A stretch of 64,000 nucleotides of DNA from Streptomyces zagrosensis (GCF_014203645.1 NZ_JACHJL010000019.1:1-64000), one strand, 5' to 3'; shown: positions 16,364 through 24,001, counted from the stretch's first letter. The notes: a model not told the origin generated them from the letters alone. Translations and numbers: made by a program.

Positions 16364-16373
16364 TCAAGTAAAT

Positions 16374-16404
16374 GAACGCCCCTGCCGGATCGGCGGGGGC
16401 GTTC
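16374..16404. terminator. Terminator between convergent genes
   Basis: Arms 16374-16387 and 16391-16404 pair as GAACGCCCC..GGGGGCGTTC with a short loop. It lies between the plus-strand small-gene operon and the convergent replication gene and can serve both. Confidence 0.7.
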
Positions 16405-16422
16405 GTTGTTCTGTTCGAGAAG

Positions 16423-17805
16423 TTAGAGCAGGGCCCGGAACGGGTTGATGGTCGTTTGCGGTACCGGTGCCGTTGTCTGACTCACCGGTCGGGGCGGGGC
16501 TGACGCCGGTGTGGGGGCGGGGCGGTAGGTGTCCATCCGCACGACTGTAGGGCGATTTCCCTCACTCTCAGTTCCGGCTGGCCTGGGGCTCGGAGCGTCT
16601 TTGGGTCGCTGTGCGTGGCCCGAAAAGTCACTACGGAGGGTGAAGACCGTCTTCGGACGTCCGGCCTTGCCTTCCCGTGCGACGGTGACGACGACTTCGG
16701 CCAGTGCCTTAACCTCATCGGCCGTCGCCCCCACATAGGGAAGGAGTTGAGAGGAGGTCGCCCTCCCACCGTGTAGTTCGATGCGGGCTCGGACCTTGTC
16801 CGCCAGAGTGAGCGGTTGGCGATTCTTCTTTGGCGCGTCGGCTCCCCTGCTGATGCGCACCGCGTCTTGCACAGAGCGGCGCACCAGCGTGAAGGCCGCG
16901 AACAGCGTCTCGTCCGTGATCTCCTCGGAGCACTCGGAAGCTGCGAGACAGGCTGCGACTCTGAGGGTCTGCTCTGCGGTGCGTTCGATGAACACGGCCT
17001 GCCCTTGGGGCAGGGTCTCACCCAGGATGCGTGCGTATCGGCGCACGATCCGCCACAGAGGCCGCGCCTCTTCCGCCAGGGTGATCATTCGGGGCCTGGC
17101 GGTGGCCCAGCCGTACGCGTCGGCCAGCTCGCCCCCATCGATCGCGGGCAGGGTCGCCCGGTCGTCATCGAGCATGGGCGCCGAACCGAGGAGGAAAGGC
17201 AGGATGCGGTTGTACGAGCCTCCGGCCGCGTCCGACTGCCCTACGTACTTGGCCCAGTCGGACGGAGTGATGTGGGAGTGCAACACCAAGGCAGGGTCCC
17301 GTATCTCCTGCGCCTCTTCCTTGGTCGTGTTGCGAAGCGTGGCCCCGTCCCACGCGGCCCGAAGCTTGGTAGTGAATGAGGGATCGCGCTTGACGCGCTT
17401 CAAGACCTCTGTCCATTCCTCTTCGACCACTAGAGACCGCACGTCGCGCCCGCGTTCCGTCTCCTGCGTGGCCTCTTGCTGCTCCCACAGGTGATTGACC
17501 AAGCTCGCCCCGGACGTGAGGCCCGATGTCGTGTGGGTCACCAGGAAGCGCCCTAACGGTTGGTTCAACACGTGAAGCGCCCCCCGCAGCGCGGTTCCCT
17601 TCCCGCGCCCGGTACCGGCCACCAGGGCCGACCACAGCAGGACGGGTCGGGTGCTCCCACGGGATGAGACCTTGACCGTGCCACCGATAGCGGCTGACCA
17701 CATGGACAGTGCGGCCACGTACGCGCCCAACGCGTCCGCTTCCAAGAACGGGGTGATCTTGCGGACGGCTCGACCAATGGGGCCGTACAGAACGGGAGTG
17801 ATCAT
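16423..17805 (-). CDS. DUF3987-type replication ATPase (primase-associated helicase-like)
   Basis: 460 residues from ATG 17805. N-terminus PFLEADALGAYVAALSMWSAA and a P-loop-like VAGTGRGKGT resemble DUF3987 proteins, which accompany primases in phages and plasmids. Further motifs: LVVEEEWTEVLKR (acidic Walker B-like), LVLHSHITP, and a long Pro-rich C-terminus. It is the only replication candidate in the element. Its start overlaps the stop of the upstream gene by four bases. No separate primase polymerase domain is visible. Confidence 0.65.
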   Translation of the reverse strand: MITPVLYGPIGRAVRKITPFLEADALGAYVAALSMWSAAIGGTVKVSSRGSTRPVLLWSALVAGTGRGKGTALRGALHVLNQPLGRFLVTHTTSGLTSGASLVNHLWEQQEATQETERGRDVRSLVVEEEWTEVLKRVKRDPSFTTKLRAAWDGATLRNTTKEEAQEIRDPALVLHSHITPSDWAKYVGQSDAAGGSYNRILPFLLGSAPMLDDDRATLPAIDGGELADAYGWATARPRMITLAEEARPLWRIVRRYARILGETLPQGQAVFIERTAEQTLRVAACLAASECSEEITDETLFAAFTLVRRSVQDAVRISRGADAPKKNRQPLTLADKVRARIELHGGRATSSQLLPYVGATADEVKALAEVVVTVAREGKAGRPKTVFTLRSDFSGHAQRPKDAPSPRPAGTESEGNRPTVVRMDTYRPAPTPASAPPRPVSQTTAPVPQTTINPFRALL

Positions 17806-18194
17806 GCTGCTACTGCTCTCTGTTGAGTTTGTTGGTGGTGGGGGCGGGCCGGTCGCCACCGACCGTCGTCCGTGAGGAGCGCGTGGGGGTTGTTGCTGTT
17901 GGGCAGGCACAGAGGCAAGATGTCGCCACCGTCGGCGGGGACAACCACGGCTTTGCAACGCGCTTCCTTGGACTGCCCTACCTGCATCGACCGCTTGACA
18001 GCGGCCAGGGTGAACGGGTCGTCACTGACGACGCCCATCCGGCGCCGACCGCTCGGCGCTGTCCACATCACCCAGGAACCGGGGCCGTAGTCGCGCTCGC
18101 TGGGCTTGGACTGTGCCCCGTACCCCCTGGCCTGCTTCCAGGTACTAAGGTCGAAGGGCCGGGGGTGCCGACCACCGCGCGAAGCGGTCGGCAC
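17802..18194 (-). CDS. Hypothetical basic protein
   Basis: 130 residues, Arg/Pro-rich ends around a central segment (DYGPGSWVMWTAPSGRRRMG, DDPFTLAAVKRSMQVG, CKAVVVPADGGDILPLCLP). No recognised family. It overlaps the DUF3987 start by ATGA-type coupling, so it may be a replication accessory factor. Confidence 0.55.
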   Translation of the reverse strand: MPTASRGGRHPRPFDLSTWKQARGYGAQSKPSERDYGPGSWVMWTAPSGRRRMGVVSDDPFTLAAVKRSMQVGQSKEARCKAVVVPADGGDILPLCLPNSNNPHALLTDDGRWRPARPHHQQTQQRAVAA

Positions 18195-18208
18195 CGGGGG
18201 CGCGGCCT

Positions 18209-18940
18209 TCAGGCCGCTACCGCTTTTCCCTCCGACGCGTCCCGGTGCGTCAGCTCGTAGGCGTGTCGGACGCTAGAGGGTATGCGTCCCTTGCTGGGCA
18301 CGCTGTACCCCTGCTCTCGCGCCCATGCCCGCATGCCCTTGTTCCGCTCTCGCTCCGACATGGCCTTGGGTTCTACCCTGGCAGGCTCGGGAAGCGGGTC
18401 GCCACCGTTCAACTGGCCAGTGGTGACAGCCGACTTGAACCGTCCAGGCTCCCGCACGTCCATGCAGGGGATGGCACGGTCTGCCGCATCTCGCAGCTTG
18501 GTGCCGTTGCGGTCGCCGCCCTCCCCCAAGATCAGCAACACCGTGGAGTCATCAGCGCGGCCAACCACCTGATAGCCAAGGTTGCGTACCGCTTCCCGCG
18601 CGTCGCTCCAGTCGTACCCCGGCACCTCACCCGCGATCATCACGGACCGGGCAGGCTCCACGTCGGACGGCTCCAAGTCGGGTTGTGGCGCGCGTTCTGC
18701 GGCCTGCTCAGGCTCCGAGTCGGGGCACGGCTCGGGGGTGCTCTGCCTGTCCGCCTGGGGAGCGTCCAGCGCATCAGCCAGCCACACCCCGAAGCGTGTG
18801 GCGTGGTCCGCGCATAAGTCCCATGTGCGTTCACCCAGTCTCAGAACCTCTACCGCTCCCGCGTCCGCACCGCTCTTGGCGTGGCAGGCATCGCACACGG
18901 TGCGCTCTTCGTAGGTGATGACCTGAACCGTCTTGAGCAC
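18209..18940 (-). CDS. Lsr2-like DNA-binding protein with zinc-finger and BRCT-like regions
   Basis: 243 residues from GTG 18940 (after GAGGGGG; ATG 18991 is an alternative). N-terminal CDACHAKSG and LCADH could bind zinc. The middle (RSVMIAGEVPGYDWSDAREA, GYQVVGR) resembles a BRCT domain. The C-terminus MRAWAREQGYSVPSKGRIP..VRHAYE is the Lsr2 DNA-binding module, with KGR in place of the usual RGR that grips the AT-rich minor groove. Lsr2 proteins are xenogeneic silencers in actinobacteria. An element-borne one could silence element genes or counter host silencing (inference). Confidence 0.68.
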   Translation of the reverse strand: MLKTVQVITYEERTVCDACHAKSGADAGAVEVLRLGERTWDLCADHATRFGVWLADALDAPQADRQSTPEPCPDSEPEQAAERAPQPDLEPSDVEPARSVMIAGEVPGYDWSDAREAVRNLGYQVVGRADDSTVLLILGEGGDRNGTKLRDAADRAIPCMDVREPGRFKSAVTTGQLNGGDPLPEPARVEPKAMSERERNKGMRAWAREQGYSVPSKGRIPSSVRHAYELTHRDASEGKAVAA

Positions 18941-19289
18941 GGTCCCCCCTCGGCTGTCTGGGTTGGATATACGGGGAGACTGGAATGCCATCGTTCTGCA
19001 TTCCGCTTCCCACGTTCGTCTGTTTAGTTGACCGGCTTTAATCCTGCCCTAGACGGACTAGACGTCAATGCTATTCAGATTTCTAATTGGTAACACTCTC
19101 GTCTCGCATGCATAACTAATCTGCATTTCCGCAGGTCAACGCACTCTCTATGCGCCCACCACCCGGGGTAATGCGTGTTCGTAAGTAAATAGGTACCGCC
19201 GAGGGCACCTCCCTTTCTTCGCGTACGGGTTCCCTGAATAGCTACTCTCTTGACCTCCACTTACTCATTCCATCGATTCCTGGACAATA
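18941..19289. other. AT-richer intergenic region
   Basis: About 350 bases with distinctly lower GC than the flanks and no convincing gene (a 61-codon minus frame at 19075-19260 has no motif). Because Lsr2 favours AT-rich DNA, this is a plausible autoregulatory site for the neighbouring Lsr2-like gene and the promoter region for the replication genes. Confidence 0.4.
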
Positions 19290-19324
19290 AAAAAGCCCCC
19301 CGCCGTAATGGCGGGGGGCTTTTT
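19290..19324. terminator. Bidirectional terminator downstream of the capsid gene
   Basis: Perfect 15-bp stem, arms 19290-19304 and 19310-19324 (AAAAAGCCCCCCGCC), flanked by A- and T-runs on both strands. This is a classic strong bidirectional terminator. It ends the scaffold-capsid transcript 12 bases past the capsid stop. Confidence 0.88.
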
Positions 19325-19336
19325 CGGTTCAGCGTT

Positions 19337-20242
19337 TTATGCGGGCCACTCCACGGCGGCCTTTACAATTCCCTTCGTCGGCTTACTCTCATCAAAGGTA
19401 TTGCCTGCTTTCTGGGTGTCCAGGCCGGGGAAACGGACGATCTTTCCGCCGTACAGGTGCAGGGAGTCGATGTAGTCGGCCCGGTACTTCTCCGACTGAC
19501 CCAGGCGGAAACCGGTGAACTGGCTCGCGTAGGTGGTGAACTCCGAGTGTCCGGCCACGATGTCCACGCCTGCCGGCATGGCTGTGGTGGAGAGCACCGA
19601 GAAGCCGGCGAGCCGCGCGACGAGCCCGTTGGCCGTGACGCCGGCCTCTCCGTAGGCGCCTGCGTTGGAAATGGCCGGATGCTCGATCAGGTACCGCTTT
19701 ACGCGGGGCGAGACGACGACGTAACGGCCGTCCGGGATGTCGTTGCCATCCAGGGCCAGCATCATGTCCAAGATGGTGCTGTAGAGGCTTTGAGGCAGGC
19801 TCCCGGCCGTGGGCTTGACGACGGGAAGAGCCATCGCCCCCTTAACAATGAGGTTACCCATGAAGGTATCTGCCTCACGGGCCAGGGCCCGGATCATCTG
19901 CTGATTCAACGGGGTCTCCAAGGCCCCCGCGGATTGGAGTTGTTCGATCGTTTCGACCAAAACCTGAATGTACTTGGCTTCCGTGATGGGAAGCGCCTGA
20001 TCAACCGTCTCCGGCCGCTGAGACGTCATGCCCTCCGGCAGGGTGTACGTACCGACCGATGGCCGGGTCAGCGAGTTAATGTGAACAACATCGCCCTTTT
20101 GGCGAATGACACCCTCATACTTGCGATTCGCGACAATAGGCGAAGCCCAGACAAGCAACGGGTCGAACTGGGTAATGAGCTTGGAATCCCACACAGCGGG
20201 AACGAAAGTATGGGAAGAAACATTCTGATAAGTCGAAGCCAT
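19337..20242 (-). CDS. Phage major capsid protein, P22 coat-type
   Basis: 301 residues from ATG 20242. The N-terminus MASTYQNVSSHTFVPAVWDSKL, then VWASPIVANRKYEGVIRQKGD, TSQRPETVDQALPITEAKY and ALAREADTFMG follow the P22/gp5-like coat protein family (HK97 fold). Late segments YVVVSPRVKRYLIEHP and GFSVLSTTAMP fit too. About 100 residues shorter than the P22 coat protein, consistent with lack of the telokin-like insertion. The scaffold-like gene is directly upstream, the usual order in phages. There is no portal, terminase or protease nearby. The product would build a small procapsid or redirect a helper's assembly. Confidence 0.82.
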   Translation of the reverse strand: MASTYQNVSSHTFVPAVWDSKLITQFDPLLVWASPIVANRKYEGVIRQKGDVVHINSLTRPSVGTYTLPEGMTSQRPETVDQALPITEAKYIQVLVETIEQLQSAGALETPLNQQMIRALAREADTFMGNLIVKGAMALPVVKPTAGSLPQSLYSTILDMMLALDGNDIPDGRYVVVSPRVKRYLIEHPAISNAGAYGEAGVTANGLVARLAGFSVLSTTAMPAGVDIVAGHSEFTTYASQFTGFRLGQSEKYRADYIDSLHLYGGKIVRFPGLDTQKAGNTFDESKPTKGIVKAAVEWPA

Positions 20243-20295
20243 AGGTATCCTTTGGGTCTGCAACGGTCGTTGACCTTGATTCACGGCGGTGCCTC

Positions 20296-20691
20296 CTAGC
20301 GCCTACGCGCATCGAGGTTGAATTCCGGAAACACCGGGCCCCTTGATGGAAAAGTTCCCACGCCATGAAGATCAGGCCACTCTATCTTTTCCTTCCCGAA
20401 TTGCTTCAACACCTTCTCCACAACTTCCGGCCTTACGTGGCCGTCGCTATCCAACACCTTGGAAAAGTCAATGTAGTCAGTGATTCCCTCGGCAAGGGTG
20501 TAGCCGTCCTCTGCGGCCTTGGCGCGCAACTCGGCCTTGGCCAACTGAACAGCGAATTCATGCCGCACCTCGGCGCGGATCGCCGATACTGGGACGATCT
20601 CCTCTTCACCAACAACCGGAATACCCACTTCCGTAGGGTCTCCCGAACTGTCAGACTCTTCGGTTTCAGAGAAGTTCAGTTCGTCGCTCAA
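20296..20691 (-). CDS. Scaffold-like protein upstream of capsid gene
   Basis: 131 residues. Acidic, disordered N-terminus (NFSETEESDSSGDPTE), a central helix rich in Ala/Glu/Lys (RHEFAVQLAKAELRAKAAEDG), and a C-terminal basic tail (LDARRR). This composition, and its position immediately before a P22-type capsid gene, are typical of phage scaffolding proteins. Assigned by context rather than sequence identity. Spacing to the capsid start is 53 bases. Confidence 0.62.
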   Translation of the reverse strand: MSDELNFSETEESDSSGDPTEVGIPVVGEEEIVPVSAIRAEVRHEFAVQLAKAELRAKAAEDGYTLAEGITDYIDFSKVLDSDGHVRPEVVEKVLKQFGKEKIEWPDLHGVGTFPSRGPVFPEFNLDARRR

Positions 20692-20727
20692 GGCGACACC
20701 TCCACTAACTAATTAGAATCAATGAGT

Positions 20728-20818
20728 AAGGCCCCGACCTTTTGGGAGGCCGGGGCCTTCTCTTCGGAATAGAAGTAAGAGTTTTCTAGACTCTAAGGCC
20801 GCCTTGTAGCGGCCTTAG
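20728..20818. terminator. Two hairpins upstream of the scaffold gene
   Basis: AAGGCCCCG (20728-20736) pairs with CGGGGCCTT (20751-20759). CTAAGGCCGC (20793-20802) pairs perfectly with GCGGCCTTAG (20809-20818). Between the zinc-finger gene and the scaffold gene they probably separate transcripts. The rest of the 388-base gap (20692-21079) holds no gene I can support, though it must contain the capsid operon promoter. Confidence 0.6.
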
Positions 20819-21079
20819 ATACTTCATAGAAGGAAACGTATAGCAAACTGGTCCCCTCCCCACACAACTCAACTTTGGGAGGGCAACCAATCCGCACGTA
20901 TTCCCTCGGTTATCACAGTGAGGTATCCGCACAGACCCATTTCGGCGACGTGCCGTGGACTTGGTACCGGCCCGGACTCTCGTCCGCGTCAGAGGCTCAC
21001 CGCCCAGTGAGCATGACCCCGAGGAGCAAGCCCCTCACTAGTAAGGAAAAACGGACACTACGTCGCCTGAACTGCGGGT

Positions 21080-21535
21080 TCAAGCCCCTGGTGCTCGCCC
21101 CTCTTCGACCTCGCGCCACGGAGCAGCCGACCCGATCACGGGTAGTTTGGCACGCACGGTGCGCCCTGTCTCTGCCCCGCCTTTCGGCTCGCGTGTGTCC
21201 AGGAACCAAGTGTTCACAGTCCGCTTATCGGCAGCGGAAGAATACTGGATGTCACACAGGGCATGCCTCTCATCCTCTCGCCAATTTACATCAGTAGCAC
21301 TTTCGAAAGAGCCCACGTTTTCTATGTGATCGCCAGCGCGCCATGCCACTTGCAATGCGTCCTCGTGGGGCTTGCGCTTCAAGCCTAGACGCTCACGTTC
21401 CCGCGATATGGCCCGGTTTTCGTTCCCCCGCTTCTTCTTGCATGCGAAGTGACTGGGATTGGTGGCCGGGTTACGGCCACCCTTCCCCTTTGGCCGCTTG
21501 TACAACCAAGGCTGTCTGCACCATCCACAAATCAA
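21080..21535 (-). CDS. Putative zinc-binding protein, unusual start
   Basis: About 150 residues. ICGWCRQPW at the N-terminus and HFACKKKRGNENRAISRERERLG make a C-x2-C...H-x2-C arrangement typical of small phage zinc proteins. The middle (WRAGDHIENVGSFESATDVNW) is unrecognised. The only in-frame start is a TTG at 21535 without an obvious ribosome binding site. A GGAGGG lies upstream but faces an ATA codon. It could start non-canonically or be leaderless. It sits where a terminase small subunit or late regulator would be in a phage, but I cannot assign either. Confidence 0.5.
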   Translation of the reverse strand: MICGWCRQPWLYKRPKGKGGRNPATNPSHFACKKKRGNENRAISRERERLGLKRKPHEDALQVAWRAGDHIENVGSFESATDVNWREDERHALCDIQYSSAADKRTVNTWFLDTREPKGGAETGRTVRAKLPVIGSAAPWREVEEGRAPGA

Positions 21536-21579
21536 TTCAACTGTCTCTATGGCTTCGCCCTCCCTTACCTGGCAAACAA

Positions 21580-21607
21580 AAAACCCCCGAGGTGGCCTCG
21601 GAGGCTC
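21580..21607 (-). terminator. Intrinsic terminator of the excisionase gene
   Basis: Read on the minus strand: CCTCCGAGG, a three-base loop, CCTCGGGGG, then a run of six T. It lies 17-44 bases past the excisionase stop, isolating xis from the genes that follow. Confidence 0.8.
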
Positions 21608-21623
21608 ATATATAGCGTTGTGC

Positions 21624-21845
21624 TCAATCGGTTTGCTGGTCTAACCACTTCTCCAAGTCTGTGGGGCGGCACCGTAGAGCCTGCCCCACCTTCCGGAACG
21701 GAATCTCCAGCCTTCTCCAGTTCCCGTACACCCACGACGGTGGCTTACCCAAGTACGCGGCCACCTCGTTCATCGTCATCAGTCTGTCCGTCAAACCACC
21801 TCCCAGGCTCGCCTGCTGGGCCGCTGCCCACCGAGAATCAAGCAT
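21624..21845 (-). CDS. xis: Excisionase-like HTH protein
   Basis: 73 residues from ATG 21845 (after GGGGGCGGG). The core MTMNEVAAYLGKPPSWVYGN, IPFRKVGQALRCRPTDLEKWL is the MerR/AlpA-type winged HTH found in excisionases. Divergently oriented from the HTH-int operon, 132 bases away, as in many integrative elements. It would bend DNA at the att arms for excision. Confidence 0.8.
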   Translation of the reverse strand: MLDSRWAAAQQASLGGGLTDRLMTMNEVAAYLGKPPSWVYGNWRRLEIPFRKVGQALRCRPTDLEKWLDQQTD

Positions 21846-21977
21846 CCCGCCCCCCGCGCCGTCAAGCCCTTTTCGTCGAGACCCTGACGGAAACGGACGA
21901 ATCCGGTGCGACAGCCAGCCCGAGGCGACAGAAGCCGAACTAGTTGCAGTAAGTTCGCTCAATGCTATGGTGCTCAC

Positions 21978-22550
21978 ATGAACGAACCAACGAACCAACC
22001 CGACCCCGAAGCGACATGGGTACGTCGAGGAGACGTCCTGCACTGGTACCGCCAGTACGGTCCCTGGACCGTCACTGCTGAATCACCCGTGCACGCCCCT
22101 TTTGACGGGCCCTCTGTCCTGCACATTCAGCTAGGCATCAGCGGGACCGACCCCGACGAAAGAGTCACACAACTCGTGGATGAGGCGACGGAAACTGACG
22201 GCATCCCGGCCAGCCTCCTTCGTCAGATTCCGCTGGCAGAGATGAAGGGACAAGCCCGCGCGGCCCTGGCCCAACAAGAGGACCGGATGTTCAACCAGCC
22301 GTACCCGGTCCCCAAGCGTTGCCTAAGCGAGCTGGATTACGTCTTGCTCGTGGCGGAACTAGCCCGGATGCGCGCCACGGGAACCACCGCCCCGCAAGGC
22401 GAACTTGCCTCTCACCTCGGCATCGGCAAAGCCACCATGTCCGAGCGAGTCAAACGAGCAACCGAACTCGGACTGTGGGACGGGAGACAACTCACGGAAC
22501 AGGCTCGGACCGTCCTCAACCAGTGGCACAACGAAGAGAGAGGCAACTAA
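21978..22550 (+). CDS. HTH DNA-binding protein upstream of integrase
   Basis: 190 residues. N-terminal half unrecognised (WVRRGDVLHWYRQYGPWTVT). The C-terminal part ELASHLGIGKATMSERVKRA is a winged helix-turn-helix of the type that distinguishes similar MarR-like or sigma-like regulators. ATG 21978; gene ends five bases before the integrase start, so the two are co-transcribed. Likely controls the xis/int switch. Confidence 0.62.
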   Translation: MNEPTNQPDPEATWVRRGDVLHWYRQYGPWTVTAESPVHAPFDGPSVLHIQLGISGTDPDERVTQLVDEATETDGIPASLLRQIPLAEMKGQARAALAQQEDRMFNQPYPVPKRCLSELDYVLLVAELARMRATGTTAPQGELASHLGIGKATMSERVKRATELGLWDGRQLTEQARTVLNQWHNEERGN

Positions 22551-22555
22551 CAAGA

Positions 22556-23827
22556 GTGGCCAGAAAAGGCAACAAGCTTGGGGGGACTCCCGTGGAGATA
22601 CCCCGCAAAGGAAGACCAAATACGTGGGGGGTGCGCACGCCCCGCCACATCAACAAGGCGACAGGAAAGGAAGAGCGCTACTGGATCGGACGGGAGTACA
22701 AGACCAAGACAGAAGCTGAGCGAGCACTCCGAAAGTGGATGACCGATCACGAAGCAGGCAAGGTCGTGGCTCGATCGGACATGAAGCTGGGTGACTGGCT
22801 GGACAAGTGGCTGGCGAACCATCGGAAGGAGGGAACGACCGTGGCCGGGTACGAGACGAAGATCCGTCTGCACATCAAGCCGCACATCGGCAACGTGAAG
22901 CTGTGCGATGTCACGGACGACACCCTTGACGACTTGTACCGGATGCTGGAGTCCGCCCCGTGTCCCACCAACAAGGGGAAGCCCCTGGGGGCCAAGTCCG
23001 TGCGCCACGTGCACAACATCCTGTCTGGCGCCCTCGGCGCGGCTGTACCCAAGCTGATACCGGCGAACCCGGCAGCCACGGCGCACCCGCCCACACAGCG
23101 GCAGATCAAGGCGCAGGAGAGCAAACACCCGACTCTGGATGACGATCAGTCGAGCCGCTTCCTGTCGGCCCTGTGGGAGCCGTGTGGCAATCGAGTCTGT
23201 GATGGCGGCCTGACACACCACTGTCTCCGTGACGCCCCTCTGTGGAGCGTCTACGTCGCCACTGGCGTCCGGCGCAGTGAGGCCCTGGGTTTGAAGTGGT
23301 CTTTGATCAACTGGGACTCAGGCGCCATCGAACTGGGCTGGGTCGTGGTGGAAGAGGGCAACACCTACCGCCTGCGGAAGCTGACCAAGGACGGTGATGA
23401 CAACGCCGTGATCTATGTCGATCAGTCCGTCATGAACGTTCTGAAATGGCAGAAGGAGCGCCAGGAGGTGGAGCGGAAGGGGGTTGGTGCGGCCTGGGTG
23501 GATCACGATCTCGTTTTCGCTCGGGACGGCTTCAAGCTGTACCGGGGTGAGGCGGGCGGGCCGCAGGACCCCGAGAAGGTCTCGGCGCGCTGGCGCACCC
23601 TCCGGAACCGGCTGCACTTGCCCGAGGACTTCCGGATTCACGACTGGAGGCACAGCAAGGTCACGAACGATCTAGAGGCCGGGGAGAACCCCGTAGAGGT
23701 CTCCGCGAACGTCCGGCACCACTCGCCGGGCTACACGATGGCCCGCTACGGCCACTCACGTAAGGACGGGGCGCGCAAGCTCGCCGCCTCCGGCGCGGGC
23801 CGACTCGGCCTCTCCGCCCTGACCTAA
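22556..23827 (+). CDS. int: Tyrosine site-specific integrase
   Basis: 423 residues from GTG 22556. N-terminal arm-binding region (GREYKTKTEAERALRKWMTD), SAM-like core-binding domain (LGDWLDKWLANHRKEG...), and a catalytic domain with the first Arg in ATGVRRSEALGLKW, HDWRHS (H-x-x-R), VRHHSPGYTMARYGHS (late His and nucleophilic Tyr). All catalytic residues are present. The gene ends 70 bases from the right att core in tRNA-Leu. Typical for Streptomyces elements using tRNA 3' ends. Confidence 0.93.
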   Translation: MARKGNKLGGTPVEIPRKGRPNTWGVRTPRHINKATGKEERYWIGREYKTKTEAERALRKWMTDHEAGKVVARSDMKLGDWLDKWLANHRKEGTTVAGYETKIRLHIKPHIGNVKLCDVTDDTLDDLYRMLESAPCPTNKGKPLGAKSVRHVHNILSGALGAAVPKLIPANPAATAHPPTQRQIKAQESKHPTLDDDQSSRFLSALWEPCGNRVCDGGLTHHCLRDAPLWSVYVATGVRRSEALGLKWSLINWDSGAIELGWVVVEEGNTYRLRKLTKDGDDNAVIYVDQSVMNVLKWQKERQEVERKGVGAAWVDHDLVFARDGFKLYRGEAGGPQDPEKVSARWRTLRNRLHLPEDFRIHDWRHSKVTNDLEAGENPVEVSANVRHHSPGYTMARYGHSRKDGARKLAASGAGRLGLSALT

Positions 23828-23845
23828 AAGCAAGATCGCTGGGCT

Positions 23846-23867
23846 GCGGGTCACGCTGCGGGTCACG
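23846..23867. repeat. Paired GCGGGTCACG repeats, right arm-type sites
   Basis: Copies at 23846-23855 and 23858-23867, between the integrase stop and the att core. They match the pair at 13209-13229 inside the other end, supporting an arm-site role. Confidence 0.6.
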
Positions 23868-23896
23868 TAAAGCCCAGAAAAGCAGAAAACCCCTGG

Positions 23897-23937
23897 TCAA
23901 CAGGGGTCTGAGCTGGTGTCCGAGGGGGGACTTGAAC
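23897..23937. other. Right attachment site, 41-bp core overlapping tRNA-Leu
   Basis: Identical to 13048-13088. The right 24 bases are the encoded CCA, acceptor strand and part of the T-arm of tRNA-Leu, so integration rebuilds an intact tRNA on this side. Confidence 0.88.
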
Positions 23938-24001
23938 CCCCACGCCCGATAAAGGGCACTAGCACCTCAAGCTAGCGCGTCTGCCATTCCGCCACCCGGA
24001 C
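23914..24001 (-). tRNA. tRNA-Leu (anticodon GAG)
   Basis: On the minus strand: 5' acceptor GTCCGGG, D-arm, anticodon stem CTAGC/GCTAG enclosing loop TTGAGGT (anticodon GAG), a long class II variable arm, T-arm GGGGGTTCAAGTCCCCC, 3' acceptor CTCGGAC, discriminator A, and an encoded CCA. All stems pair. Class II with GAG means leucine. Its 3' end is the integration target of the adjacent element. Confidence 0.96.

Larger units (their letters stand above)
13048..23937. mobile_element. Candidate capsid-encoding phage satellite integrated at tRNA-Leu
   Basis: Bounded by 41-bp direct repeats, with integrase and excisionase next to the tRNA end. Contents from the tRNA inward: integrase, HTH protein, excisionase, zinc-finger protein, scaffold-like protein, P22-type capsid protein, Lsr2-like protein, unknown, DUF3987 ATPase, then a regulator and small accessory genes. 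No portal, terminase large subunit, maturation protease, tail, lysis or conjugation (TraB/FtsK-like) gene is visible. So it is neither a complete prophage nor a typical Streptomyces integrative conjugative element. Confidence 0.7.

Noticed and set aside
18685..19013. Short frames opposite the Lsr2-like gene, and the 61-codon frame at 19075-19260
   Set aside because: Shadows of the real gene or motif-free frames in AT-richer DNA.
13048..23937. Reading the element as a typical Streptomyces integrative conjugative element (pSAM2-like)
   Set aside because: No TraB/FtsK-like transfer gene, no Spd genes, and no recognisable RepSA. A capsid gene is present instead.
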